From: Atrichornis clamosus
Lineage: Eukaryota > Chordata > Aves > Passeriformes > Menuridae
Reading direction: 5' to 3'
Assembly: GCA_013400975.1 (NCBI GenBank)
Contig: WBMZ01014153.1
Coordinates: forward strand, 124,001 to 188,000
DNA length: 64,000 nt
The number at the start of each line of letters is the position of its first letter. The first letter of the stretch is position 1. The notes beneath the pieces were generated by a model. That model did no database searches. It saw only the letters and a program-made list of their open reading frames with translations, and was not told where the DNA came from. Of this stretch, positions 47,901 through 60,281 are shown piece by piece. Made by a program: the position numbers and the translations under genes.

Positions 47901-50900
47901 TTCTTTTGAAAAAAAAAGAGGAAAAAAAAATGTTAAAGCCCCCAAAAGAAATCTTTGCAATCAAAAAGCAAAACAACAGTCTTAAAAAGATTTATAGGAA
48001 AACAGAAAATGGTTTGTTATGTTTCAGACAACAATCTTCTTTTCCTTACATCAACGAAAATATTTTGATGGAAGGAGATCTAAATTAGGAACCCATAAAA
48101 TATTTCTGATATATTAAATATCATGGTAGTTGTGTTATCATTATTTCACTAATATTGTATATTCCATTTTTTCCAAGGATCTTTTAGACTGGTTAACACT
48201 CTTCTCATGAGACTGATGCCTGAAATTTAAGGCACCAAGACAGAACATTTACTAGAGAGGCAACAGTACATGGAAAGGGTATTTGTGCCTCAGCCACACT
48301 TGAGTTTCCAGAACACTAGACTGATTGCATATAAAAGACCTCATAAATGCCACATAAATGCGTACAGGGCAGACACACACTTTTGTGTGTTCCTGAGTAT
48401 CAGTTAATTCCATTAGTGTAACCTATTGTTTCAGTCCTTGGCACACCCAACTTGGGAAGAGCTACTGTTGTTGAATGTAGAAACTCCTTTAAAATAGACA
48501 CTGGCTTCTAATGTCTCATCATGAAGGATGAGTTGTGCATGCATTTCACCTTTCCCACCTCCCATCTCTCCTAAAAATCTTTCACACAGTATGTCTCTCA
48601 AAATCCAGAGTGACTCTTCTGAGTGATAAATTGCCCCTTAACAGAGTAGTAAGTATTTTCAGTGCAAAATTATGCAACACATCTCAAGTAAGAGTTTGGA
48701 GACAGTCTTTAGTAAGCACAATTTAATAGGAAATTAAATCAAGTGCTGTGCTGATTATGTTACTCATTTGCGTATATGACTCAGGAAGCCTCCTTCATTC
48801 TCAGCGTACTGGAACTCCAGAGTTTTCATCCTCCTCCAGTGACATACAGCACAAGGGCTTATTGGCATCCTGCAATCAGCTACCACTTGAAGTCATAACT
48901 TACACCGTCATGTATTCCAGTTATGACACATTTTTCAAAGAAAGGAAATTAATGACTTGGAAAATATTTAATAGGTGGAAAAAATATTACAGTTTAAGGA
49001 TGGAGTTAGATTTTTTTAGTCCATTTATTTGTAAACATCAATTTTTGAACACCACACAGGATGACTGATGAAAAATAGTTCATTTGACATGCTATTCTGA
49101 TGGCTTTGCCAACCAATCTAATGTTTCAGGGCTCTTGATCTTGTGTTCAAGAAGACTTAAAGATCCTAAATAATCCTTACGAGTTTCTGTAAGCTTTTTT
49201 GCCAGTGATTTACTGGAGATTGGATATGATCACAACATTGTTGGAATGCACACACATACCAGTCGATGCATGATTTTATCTACTAACTTCTGCAGGAGGT
49301 GAGAATACTCATTTAAGAAAAAGGAAATTTAAATAAAATTCCATCTTCTCTTAAAGATATCTATAAGATATCTATCTTAAACTATATCTTCAAAATTATT
49401 TTACTGATCTGTAAAATCATTCTAGCTATTTCAGTGACTATGGATATAAAGGATATATATATATATTTATATATATATAAAAATATATATATATATAAAG
49501 GATTTAAATTTTTTTATAAACAGAAAACTCTGTCTGTGAATCTCAGTTGAGGACTTTTATTATGTTCAGTGAGTATATTTTTCTAATGCATATGTGATAG
49601 GGACAGCCCTAGAACAAGTTACATTTATTATGAATTTATTTTCATTTTCTTTCTGCACACCAGTCCATCTCCTGTAGAGTGGAGATGCTCATCTCAACAT
49701 CCTTGATTTCAGTTCTCTCTTTGGCATATGCCTAAATCTGGGTTGATTACCTTAACTAATGATTGATAACAATTTATCACTAAGAGAAGAACTGGTAGGT
49801 TATTGGATGAAGGAGAGATTGCTTCTTCTACAAAAATCTGTGTGTGTTTTTCTTTCTTCACAGCAGCTCCAAGTATATTTGTACTTGTTTAGATTTTTCA
49901 TGTCATATGAAATGCTTCTTTCTGACAAAAATCAGTAAGGGAAGAAATATTTCAGCCAGGGAGAGCTACATATAATTTGATTTAGGTCATCATTCTTTGT
50001 TTGGTTGTACGAAGGTTTGTTTTTTGGTTTTTGGGTTTTTTTGAGTATGTACCTTTTGGTTTAGTGTAGCTTCAGAAGGTAGATTGAAAATCATCTGAAT
50101 TCTGTCTATTTGGTATTCTTCTCACATAAGACTACAGAGAGGAAGTGCCCAGGAATACCTCTCCAAAAGACTTTTCCGAGGCTTGTTAGAAAGTTCACAA
50201 AAAGTATACATAGCTCTAAGGAGATGGATTAGTGGGCAGAGTGAAGGTTAGGAGACATACATGATGAACACAATTTGTCTCATGGCTGTCCTTATCATAG
50301 TTGCACACAATAAAATGAATTCTCTGAACATAATAAAATGCAGTCACCTTTGCAACATTCCTTATGCAACAGCTGTTTAATTGTGCACAACAACATAGCA
50401 GTAATACACAACCACTTTAGCGGCAAAATATTCCCTTCACTATTAGAAAATTATGCAGAGAGTTAATAATAAGGGGCACAATGCAATTAGGGACATTCTA
50501 TTTGAGTGCATGAAGTACAGGAGCATCCAACTGAAAATATGCTATGGGACATATAACAGCCGTAATGGCCAGGACACCAATTTGTCTGAAAGAGCAGCCC
50601 TGAATGTGGTTTACTTAGGCAGTATGAAGAACTACTAAAAAGGGTGGAATTCAGAGCACAAACACCCACATATTAAAAATTGGGCAAAATGTTACATTGA
50701 GGAAATGTAGACCTTTCCCATAATTTTGTATGTATGCAATTAAAAAAATCATTTTCAGTTATGCACTATTATATGACATTTTAGTTATATAAAAAGAACT
50801 AGAAGCTCAAAGTCCCAGTGTAAAGCAGCTGAAAAAGATCAAAGTGTTTGAGGTTATGCAACAGTGAGGTTTGCAAAATTAAGCAGCAGTTTGAACTTTG

Positions 50901-51970
50901 ACAGCTTAATTTTTCAAATCAGCCTAAACTTCAAAGGATTTATCTTCTTTCAGAAATATATTTGAGAAAAAAAAAAACCCAAACATAGCTTGACATCTAC
51001 TTATTGTCCCCATATTGGAAATTCCTTTCCTTTGACACGTCTTGTCTCTGAGGCTTGGATTTACAAGCAACCAGACACTGCTACACAGCAATTTTCAAAC
51101 TCATAAAACTTCCTTTGAGGGGAAACGAATATGTTAGCCTAAGGTTTGTGCTTCAATTGGACTTTCATCCTCAGCTGTTTCTTTTCATTATTTGAGGGTT
51201 AGTGCTTGACCTTGCTTTTCTGGAATGTGAATCAGGACTAAAATGATACAAATTGTTCAGGAGGTAATTGTCCTATTCATCATTAAGAACATAATTATAA
51301 AATAAAACTGCTGTCCTAGAGTGTGAGATAAATAAGTGTTATCAATGTTAAAAGTCAATGAGGATGGAAATGGCTTTGCATTTGTATCACTGTAACAAAC
51401 CAGACTTCTGGAAAAAAAAGTATTCTCATATAATTCCATAGAGCATCCTGTAAGCACAAAACCTTGAGGGCAGAAAGCTACTTTTGGCAAATGTTGAATA
51501 AAGGCTTCCAAGCAGAGAGAAGGCACTTCATAAAACTGAAACTGGAGATATTATTTACATTTATTTACTAAAAGTAAACTGAAAGGTTCTACTTATAGTG
51601 TCACGAGCTTTTAGAGGCTGGTGTCACCTCTGTACTCGGATGGCACTTCATCTTGACCCTTACGTTCTCTAGAATTCTGAAAGCATTATCTTTTGATGGG
51701 TTTAAAATTTTAGTTTTTAAGCTTAGCTAGAAATAAGAAGCAAAAAATGTGTTGATTAAACTTCCAAAAGGGGAAGTAACTGAAACCTTGTAGATTTCTG
51801 GCTGTGGAAAATCTGGTAATCACTTAAGCTTAATGCCAACAGCAAAACTGTGTGTTTATGTGGTGTCAGTGTACATTTATTTTTGTTTACTACTATATAT
51901 AATCTCTAAACTTGAATTTTTGAATTCAGTATTAATTAGAAACTAAGAGCCTCAGGTAATTCGATAGCAT
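44968..51970. other. Unique AT-rich block, no gene supported
   Basis: About 7 kb without a recognisable gene or transposon. The longest open frame is 106 codons (plus, 48748-49068) and is not recognised. Structure seen: an AT fold-back tract at 49452-49497, a direct repeat of AAGATATCTAT near 49354-49375, and T/G-rich patches near 50017-50042. Confidence 0.55.
49452..49497. repeat. AT-repeat able to form a hairpin
   Basis: Alternating AT runs are interrupted by TTTAT and TAAAAAT, giving a 46-bp stretch that is almost entirely self-complementary. Such AT tracts can extrude cruciforms and tend to be length-variable and hard to sequence. Confidence 0.85.
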
Positions 51971-52101
51971 TGTTTAAGAAAAGACTGGATGTGGCACTCA
52001 GTGCCACAGGTGTAGTTGACAAGGTGGTGCTAAGTCATAGGTTGGACTTGATGACCTCAAAGGTTTTTGCCAACATAGTTGGTTCTGTCATCCTGTGATA
52101 G
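51971..52101 (+). mobile_element. CR1 LINE 3' tail fragment
   Basis: About 130 bp of the extreme CR1 3' end, plus strand. GTTTAAGAAAAGACTGGATG, then GTGGCACTCAGTGCCA, then GGTTGGACTTGATGACCTCA and a decayed tail GGTTCTGTCATCCTGTGATA follow the CR1 order. It is truncated to its last segment and has no coding value. Confidence 0.88.
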
Positions 52102-54673
52102 TAGTTGTAAGAATGAAAGAAAAGGATATTTATGACTCTGACTGCATCCTTATAATAAATATTTTGGAGTAATAGGAGCAAAGCTGTAGAATGAAGCAGC
52201 TGGTGTTGAGGATCCAAAATCCACAGTGCCTGTTGGGAATTTTACTTCAGAGCAGATCTAGTATAACCTAGTCTGATCTGTTGGATTTACCAGCAGCTGA
52301 AGCATATTAAGTTAATTTCTGTAGTGTACCTTCCAGTTTAGTTTCCTCTGAAAGGAAACTTGTTTAAATGCCTCAGTTTGTGTCGTGAACCACAGAGCTG
52401 GAATACAAAAATTCAAAGTTCAGGAAAAAATTTCAAATTTGAACTGGAAATCGTGGTTCTCTTCCACATTAGTTGAGTGCTGATTCTTGAATTCGTAATA
52501 TGTGTTTCAGTGTTTTAAAATTTGGATTAGTTTCAGTTGAAATGTCCTTTTACATGTACACTCCATTAAGATGGACTCCTGCAGTGCATATTCCAGCTTC
52601 TTTTTTCCACAGGGAATCCATTTCCCATCACAAATCAATGGACATCAAGTCAGAGATGTTTGCAAAACAGTATTTATAAGTACAGTCCAACTAGAACACT
52701 GATGGAATAGTCTCTTTTAGATACATAACACTACAAAAGAAAACCAAACATAATTCTTGCTTGTAAGCAAATTTCATGTCTATATAGAAGCAGTAAAACT
52801 AGATGCATTAAATGAATGATTAATTCTTGCACATACGGTTCCTTGGCATTTCCCACAGATATTGCTGTATTTTCTAAAATATCACATTTTAAAGATTGGC
52901 TAATAGTCATATCCTCTTTGTAAAATGATAACAATTACAGTATCCTTAACATAATTACTTAATCAGGTAAAACAAAGGCAGTATTGGTATGTTGGTTTAA
53001 AGGTGAGAGGAATAAAGAAAAAACAAGAATATTTTTAAGCGTGCCTGCTCTCAGCATAAGCTTTATTTCAGTGGATTTCACTATTTATTGTGTGAGCAAT
53101 TTTTATGGCTTTCATACTCTATGGTGAAAGCACCAGGGCTGAAAACCAGAACTGACTTCTGTAATCTGTATAAATTTTTTATTCCGTAATTTTGTCATGC
53201 GTGATTTAGCAATGTATAAATTCCAGTTTGCATTAAAAAGTAGATTTCTTATATAAATATAGAAGTAGGATTTCAGTAAGATTGTGCAGAATTATTGTAT
53301 GGTTCCACTAACCCAACTTCAAAACATTATACATATTTATCTATATCTCTATCTATTTCTACACCTTTCCCTTTAGTAACCTCTAAATTTAATTTAATTT
53401 TTTAATATTGTTTCTCATCAGGAAAAAATAGTTTGTTGATTGTTTTGAACTCCTAAAGAAGAAAAGAAGTTTGTCTTATGCATAAAGATATCAAATGTGT
53501 TCTTCACCTTTACATTGGTTGCATGGAAGCATTTTTAGCTTTCATTTCAACCACTTCTCATCTAAGAAAAAAGAAGGCAATTTTTTTCAGGTGATTAGCC
53601 TGGAGTTGCTTTTCACTTCAGCTCTCAGTTAATCTGTGGGACCTGAACATAAATGTTCACTAGCTGGTTTCCAGACATTAGCTGGAAATTCTGTTCACCC
53701 CAAGCAAATTTTCATGTCAGCTTTGCCTGAGGACTTTGATACCATAATACTAAAAACAGATTTCTAAATAAAGCATCATTATAATGATGAAAAGAATTTG
53801 TATCTGCTTTGTATTATAAACTTAGCCTTTATTCAGTTCCTACTATTCACTAATAAACTGAAATTGATTCAAAGTATTTCTCAGATAAGAAACAAAATCC
53901 AAAAATTTTAATCCAGAATATACTGCATTGGGGTTGCTTTCTAAGATACAGTATCCATGCTGAAAAGACAGATAACACCAGCATCCAAACTCTTTTCTCT
54001 TGATTATCAACAGAAAGAGGTTTGATAATTTTTATTGTTCAGTTTAATATTTCGAGTTTTTACTAAACATGAACATTCTAGATATCAACCTTAAGGCAAT
54101 ATTAAACTGGAACACATTCTTGTTTACATTCTCCTAAAGCCCAACTGGTGCTGCTGTTGTTTAAAGACAATAATTTCTATTTCTAAGAGGTGTTACAAAA
54201 CACATTGTATACCAAACTTGATTTGGTTTTGAGAGATGCAACTTTCTAGTGAAGATTCCACTCTTGGTTGGAATATGGCCTTGAAAAAATCATGCCGTGC
54301 CTTGTGTATAACCTCTCAGAATTTGTCTGCAGTCTGTCTTAGCAAGTACTAGGGCTAGAACATGATTATAAAGTTACATGAAGTTTTAGAGAATACCTTG
54401 GTGTGATAAAATACTGCAAGTGAAGAGTTGAGAAGAACAGTAATATTAAAGTGTTTTATTCTGTGCCGAATATTTTAAGACCCCTCTCTTAATCACTTCT
54501 GAATGTGCCTACTGATGGAATTACTCAGAAAGAGTAGCAGTGCAATTCAAACTTACTTATATATCAGTCAGGCTACTTAAACATGACAAGATTTTCTTCA
54601 CTTTGATTAGCTTATTTGATGCCTCAATCAGTAGTTTTCCTCTGGCAGAAAATGGAAAATGTGAATGTAGATT

Positions 54674-54693
54674 AAAAAAAAAAAAAAAAAAAA
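54674..54693. repeat. Poly(A) run of 20
   Basis: Twenty uninterrupted A follow ATT. I see no processed-pseudogene or SINE body upstream, so it is listed only as a mononucleotide repeat. Confidence 0.9.
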
Positions 54694-54799
54694 GAGGTCT
54701 TTCACCATAAACAAAACTACTGATTAGTTGGCATTCAAGTATTTGAAAGTAAACCAGTCAGAATATTTAGAACATTTTAGCATAAATACTTCTCTTTAA

Positions 54800-55150
54800 G
54801 GAGCAAGTGTCAGAGAAAATATAATCTCAGCTAATTATGGACGATTTTATCTAATCATTCTCAGCGAGACATGCCCGTTATTAGTCACTCTGTATGTGAC
54901 ACTGCTGATCATGTTCATGTGTATCAGCCCTGCTCTGTCACACTGCCTGACACTCACCCAATCAGCACCACACTCTCAGCCAGCCTGATAAAGCCATTTC
55001 ATATATGCAGCACGACTTGACCACTGCCCACTAAATAATCTGTGCCATCAGCAGCCATCCTAGCTCTCTTTTGACTACAATTTGAAATCTAATGATGATG
55101 AAAGATGATAGATTTACAGCTTCGTGGTGCAGTTTCGTACTCTGGTGCTG
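54800..55150. other. Candidate conserved non-coding element
   Basis: This stretch is not simple-sequence, not a recognised transposon and has no useful open frame. It is richer in mixed-composition words than its AT-rich flanks. It contains a homeodomain-type core (CTAATTATGG, about 54832-54841), repeated TGACACT/GTCACACT words (about 54897-54951), a CCAATCAG box (about 54958) and GATAAAG (about 54987). This texture is typical of developmental enhancers in gene deserts, but the call rests on appearance only; conservation cannot be tested here. Confidence 0.25.
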
Positions 55151-56839
55151 AATAACCAAAATAAAATCTTTTAAATTCTGATCTTTATATATGCTTATCA
55201 CAAAAATTATACATCATTATTTGTACTTCTCATTAAGGTAGCAGGAAAAATAATTTTCTCTCAGTAAGGATTTTATCCAATGAATATTAAATAGTTTATT
55301 TTTTGTATAAGTGAGTTAGATAGATCAGTCTACCTTACACTCAATCATTTTTTTTTAAATCAGGCTCAGATTACAGTTTCAAGGCTAGGTCTTGTCCAAA
55401 TGTTCTTTATATTTGGCAATTAGATATCTTCTCTGGAATGGCTAAAAAGCTAAGAAATGTCTGCACGTGGCCCTGAAGAAATGCAAATAAAACACACTAA
55501 TGCTTTCAGTTCAGAGAGACTATGAATATGTACTACAGTTTTGTCATTCAAATTTTGTTAATTGCTTCAGACAAATGTACTCTGTGTTGAAAAAAAAGAC
55601 AGTTTTCTTCCTAATATTATTTGCTGGCACAAAAATTCTGTTTGACCTATTTCACATGAAGGAGAAAATGCAGAAGTATAAAGGGGTTGCACGATGATCT
55701 GTTTCCAACATTACCTCATGCAAACACACTTTTCCATATACAACATCTTACTTTGAAATTGAAGATGCCTGTAGACAAGGAAAATTACCTGTGAGCATTG
55801 AGTAGGTAAATAACTTCCCATTTCTTCTGGCACAGGATGTTAAAAATAATGTTATGTTTTTCTGTATTTTCACTTAAAGTCCATTATGTAATCAAGGAAA
55901 AACAGCCCACAGGGACATTAACTTTGTGAGAGATGCTATTGTGGTGCTGTCTTAGTTAATGTTTTCTCAGATGATATTTTTGTTTTAAGAAAGAGTCATC
56001 TGTACTTTTGCTGTTAGAGGGCAGTGCGTATTTTAATTTCTTAAGGTGAATTGATTCCATATAATACTTAAAAAGAGAATATCAGAGACATGCAGTCATT
56101 CTGGTCTTCCTTTCAAGTACACACTGTATTTAGACATTAGCCTTCCTTAGTTTTACATTTATGAACAGTTTTTTTCAACAAATTATGGATATTAAATATA
56201 GATGAAATGATAAAACAATTGTAAAGTTTTCAGTCTTAGAATCATACCCATCTAGTCAGTTGACAAAAAAGTTAATTTCCTTAACAGACTTATATTTTAA
56301 TATCTTCTGCAACATTAATAGAACATAAAATTATAATGTTGTCCTTTTCTTATGAAATGTTTTCATAACTTAAAAATATTGCATTGTATCAAGCTTTAAG
56401 CTATTCTAAGACATTTTTCACGATGAGCTGGAAGACTTGACCTCTAGAGGATGTAGAACTCTAGGCTACTAGCCAATTTAAAGTACTTTTCCAATATACT
56501 AATCCTGAATAGTTTGAGTTTCTCATACATTGTGTGGGAAATGGGAAATCAGAATGGATTTCAGGCCTGAAACTGATTGACTGAATAATTTCAAGCAGCA
56601 AAGCAGCAGCTTATTTTTCTTCCATAACATAGGTTCAATAATAACATTGCTATTAATTTTATTAAAATACCTAAAGGAGCTTAAGGTTCTCTTTGCATGG
56701 CATAACTTTATCTTAAGTATTTGCACATGAGCCTTGGAAAAATTTGTGCTGCCAGCACACTGAAGTAATGTACAATTGCCACTTTCTAAGTACTTTCCAT
56801 CATAGAGGGAAAAGAAAATAACAGAGAAACTCTAAGATA

Positions 56840-57046
56840 AAGCAGGAGCCTGTACTGGAGCAGGCTCCTGGCACGACCTGTGGCCCCACGGAGAGAGTAG
56901 CCCATGCTGGAGCAGGTTTGCTGGCAGAACTTGTGATGCCATGGAAGGGGCCCACTTTGATTCGTGAACTGCATCCCATGGAAAGGACTCACACTGGAGA
57001 AGTTCCTAGAGGACTGTCTGCTGTAGGAGGAACTGGAGCAGGGGAA
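56840..57046 (+). mobile_element. LTR fragment, same family as 23835-25148
   Basis: About 200 bp matching the central part of the long LTR (roughly 24385-24610), in the same plus orientation: GGAGCAGGCTCCTGGCA, GACCTGTGGCCCC, GGAGCAGGTTTGCTGGCAGA and GAGGACTGTCTGCTG blocks occur in the same order. Both ends of the LTR are missing, so neither the promoter nor poly(A) region remains. A decayed internal fragment, or a copy cut down by deletions. Confidence 0.88.
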
Positions 57047-58480
57047 TAATTGGACATTGCCCGCCCTGTAAGTGTCCCTTTGGAATCAGTTTCCAGGACA
57101 TAAGCAGAGATATCATAATATAAAGAACAAATATGTACATATTGTGGAAGATTCTTCAGGCTTCTGGATGCAATCACTTATGAATACAGAAGCATTTGAC
57201 AATGTACAAAACAGAGGCTGTTTTTATTTTACTTCACCTACGCCACATTGCCCCTTCTCGCACCCCATGCAGTATGCAATTACCATTCATTGAAAAACTG
57301 TAAAATAATAACAGTCTCCTGAAGAGATGAAGACAAGTGGGTTGCTTGGTCAGAAGATTTAATATGTTTAATTATATTCAGTGGAAAAATTATTAAAAAA
57401 TGGAGGAAGAAAAACATCTGAGGGAACTGGCATTTGGAACAATTGGAAGTGCTGGAGTTAGCTTACAACTAACGCTTATTTACAGTGTCAATCTGACTTC
57501 TGACTGCCATTAGGAAAATTAAAATTAACTGTGTTTTTAATTTTTTTTTCACAAAACTGATTCTAGAGGTATTCTGTCCTGATGGATCACCTTAAATTCT
57601 TCTAACCATGTGAACTACCTAAAGGAGAAAAGAGATAGATGGAAAGATGATTTATTTAGTTAAGAGGAATTTGTTTTTCTGGCTTTTGGGAGCTTATAAG
57701 GTATATACAGTCAATCCATACATCCAACCATGAATTCATATTTTTGAAGTCAAATAAACAGTAAATCGAAGAAGAGCACTTGATGGACTGAGTCAAGAAC
57801 CCTGATATGCAGTTTTTTGAAAATGCAGAATTCACCTGCCTCTAAAGAGATGTTTGAGGAAAATAGCATCTGCTGTAACTGGATTTTCAGGCAATAAAGA
57901 CAAAAGGGACAGCTAGCATTGTTTGATCTTATACACAGTGCTGTCAGAGCATTTCAGTCCATAATTTCTATTTTGATCTATGTCTTTAAAAAGCCATCCA
58001 GACATGATCAAAATGCTGATTTCTGCATTAACACTTGACTGACATGTCAAGTACTTTATTAGCAAAAACTTACAGTGAAATGAAAAACTGAGCTAAGCCT
58101 AGATCAAATAATATCTGATGCCTGGGAGGTAAGTATTGCAACCAATAAGTTTTGGGTATTTTTTCTGGATAGTGTACCTCAGCTTCTTAAGTAGTTTAGT
58201 TTTCTCAGAATGTTGAGCTGAGCAGTGCAAAACCATTCAGTAGAAAATGTGAACAGGTTTATATCCTAAGATTTATCCTTCTCTAAAGTTTAGATGCTCA
58301 GTGGATTTCAGAAAATTCTTTCATCCATTTGAGATCCTGGCCTGAATGCAGCAAGTTACATCATTTGATTTGAAAGACTGAACAAACTGCATCTCTCCCC
58401 AAGGGGATGAAAAAATGGAACTCTGAGGCAGGAAATAAAATACTTTAAAATCTTTCTTTATCTTGAGGAAGTTCATACTC
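57047..58480. other. Unique AT-rich sequence between LTR pieces
   Basis: About 1.4 kb with no recognisable gene or repeat. Open frames are below 75 codons and unrecognised. It separates the LTR fragment at 56840 from the solo LTR at 58481; no retroviral coding motif is visible, so these two LTR pieces are not the ends of one provirus, and they belong to different families. Confidence 0.6.
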
Positions 58481-58727
58481 TGTGCGGATTATGATTGGTA
58501 TAGAGTTAATTTTCTTAATAGTTAGTATGGGGCTGTGTTTTGTGTTTGTGCTGAAAACAGTTTTGATAACACAGGGATGTTTTCATTATTGCTGAGCATT
58601 TTCTGCCCCTCATCCCCATCCGGTGAGGAGGCTGGGGGTGCACAAGGATTTGGGAGGTGACACAGCCAGGGCAGCTGACCCAACTGACCACAAGGATACT
58701 CTATGCCATACGGTATCATGCTCAGCA

Positions 58728-58733
58728 TATAGA
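58728..58733 (+). promoter_or_regulatory. TATA-like box of the LTR
   Basis: TATAGA sits where the LTR promoter's TATA box is expected, about 130 bp upstream of the AATAAA. Family members I know of have TATAAA here, so this copy appears to carry a substitution that would weaken the promoter. Activity cannot be judged from sequence. Confidence 0.55.
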
Positions 58734-58861
58734 GCTGAGGAAGAAGAAGGAAGAGGGGATTTTGGAGTGATGAAGTTTCTCTTCCCAAGTCACGGCTATT
58801 TGTGATGGAGCCCTGCTGTCCTACAAGTGGCTGAACACCTGCCTGCCGATTGGAAGTGGTG

Positions 58862-58867
58862 AATAAA
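58862..58867 (+). promoter_or_regulatory. AATAAA poly(A) signal of the LTR
   Basis: A canonical AATAAA inside the LTR, downstream of the TATA-like box, at the place expected for the R region of the element. It could still end transcripts that read into the LTR from the left. Confidence 0.6.
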
Positions 58868-59033
58868 TTCCTTGCATTGCTTTGCTTGTGTGTGGCTTTA
58901 TCTATTAAACTGTCTTTATCTCAGCCCATTGATTTTACTATTTTTCCCAGTTCTTCCTCCCATCCCAGTGGGGATGGGGAGTGAGTGAGCAGCTGTGTAG
59001 TGCTTAGTTGCTGACTGGGGTTAACCCATGACA

Positions 59034-59619
59034 CTCTCATGTCTACTACCTGCCAGGGTTCAGAAGAAGACAGGGTAAAACATAACTGCAACTGATAAGA
59101 TACTCATTATTTTGAATAATAGGTCCTAAATAATGTCAGAGTTGATACTTTCCCTTATCTAACAGAGTATTGTAGCCACTGATCTGCAGAATCACACTAT
59201 TCCCTGTATTGCTTTAGTCTCTTAATTTCTGAAGGAGTTTTCAGACTAAGAAAAGTTAGAGTTATGAACAGAAGAAGTCTCAGTTTATCCTGGTGGAGGT
59301 GGTCTACTTTCTAATTATTTGTCATATATATAGTATTTCTGCATTTCTAATACTTCTACAAATATTAACAATTAGAAGAATTGAGGAATTTCCTAAGGAA
59401 ATTGCAATGATACACAAACAGAATTTTTCAGCAGTACACATATTTTTAAATTTATAATGTAACTATTTTAATAGAGAGACACCTAGTTTCAAAACCCTGT
59501 GTTGAATTCATCTTCTGACACATGAGAAAATTCTCAAATCTCAAATTGACAAGGTAGCATATATTCCACTTTTTCTTAATTAATTCTTTAGACGGACAGG
59601 GAAGATTTAACATTTTCTA
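59034..59619. other. Unique sequence between two LTRs
   Basis: About 590 bp, AT-rich, with no open frame of note and no retroviral motif. It separates a plus-strand LTR of one family from a minus-strand LTR of another. Confidence 0.6.
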
Positions 59620-60281
59620 ACAGTTCTCCACAAATTTCTCCAATGTGAGTCCATCCCACGGGCAACAGTTCTCCACGTACTACTGCAGCGTGGGTCTCCC
59701 TTTCAGGCTGCTGCAACGTGGGTCCCCCACAGCGTCACAAGTCCTACCAGGAAACCTGCTCCAGTGTGGGCTCCTATCTCCACGGGTCTGCAGGTCCCTG
59801 CCAGGACCTTGCTCCAACATGGGCCTCCCTAGGGGTCACAGTCTAATTTTGGGCATCCACCTGCTTTGGCGTCGGTCTCTTCCATGGGCTGCCGGTGAAT
59901 CTCTGCCCCTTCTTGGTCCTCCATGGGCTGCAGGGGCACAGCTGCTTCACCATGGCCTTCACCATGGGCTGCAGGGGAATCTCTGCTCCAGCACCTGGAG
60001 CACCTCCTGCCCCTCCTTTTTCACTGACCTTGGTGTCTGCAGAGTTGCTTCTCTCACATGTGCTCACTCCGCTCTTCTCTGGCAGCAATTACTTCAGGGT
60101 AATAATTAATATTTTTTCTTCTTGAATATGTTATCACAGAGTTGTTGCCACCGTTTCTGACTGGCCCCACCTTGGCCAGTAGCATGTCCATCTTAGAGCC
60201 GCCAAGGACTGGTTCTCAGAGAAGCCACCCCTGCACTGTCCAGGCTACAAAAAGTGGCCATGCAAACCCAATACACCATCA
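59620..60281 (-). mobile_element. Truncated LTR, same family as 23835-25148, inverted
   Basis: A minus-strand LTR piece of about 660 bp. Reading the minus strand from 60281: TGATGGTGTATTGGGTTTGC, a GGGTGGCTTCTCTGAGAACC block, a GCAGACACCAAGGTCAGTGA block, then the GGAGCAG/CCCATGG-type central repeats, stopping at the left near 59620. The right end of the LTR with its poly(A) region is missing. Near 60080-60140 the TATA-equivalent part holds an AT-rich expansion. Open frames over it (59645-60109 and others) read the wrong strand or frame of the LTR and are not genes. Whether 60281 is the true LTR edge is probable but not proven. Confidence 0.85.

Larger units (their letters stand above)
52102..56839. 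other. Unique AT-rich block with a possible non-coding element
   Basis: About 4.7 kb without a recognisable gene or transposon; open frames are below 70 codons. A 20-base A run lies at 54674-54693 with no retroposed body that I can recognise next to it. The stretch 54800-55150 is more complex than its surroundings and is listed separately. The stretch 53540-53760 is also of mixed, non-repetitive composition but offers no firm call. Confidence 0.55.
58481..59033 (+). mobile_element. Solo LTR of an avian endogenous retrovirus
   Basis: A 553-bp LTR with TG...CA ends: it starts TGTGCGGATTATGATTGG and ends GGGGTTAACCCATGACA. Inside are the AGAGTTAATTTTCTTAATAG block, GAGGAGGCTGGGGGTGCACA, a TATA-like CATATAGAG (58727-58734), a CCTGCTGTCC block downstream, AATAAA (58862-58867) and TATTAAACTGTCTTTATCTC. 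I recognise it as a common bird LTR family; its class is not provable from the LTR alone. Flanks TACTC and CTCTC share only CTC, so a 5-bp target-site duplication is possible but decayed. No coding part adjoins, so it is a solo LTR. An older relative lies at 18626-19000. Confidence 0.9.

Noticed and set aside
54674..54693. Poly(A) run as the tail of a processed pseudogene
   Set aside because: No recognisable transcript-derived body or target-site duplication was found upstream.
56840..59033. A provirus bounded by the LTR pieces at 56840 and 58481
   Set aside because: The two pieces belong to different LTR families and the 1.4 kb between them shows no retroviral coding motif.
59645..60109. 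154-codon plus-strand open frame
   Set aside because: It is the antisense of the minus-strand LTR piece, with the same kind of repetitive translation as the frame at 24091-24645.
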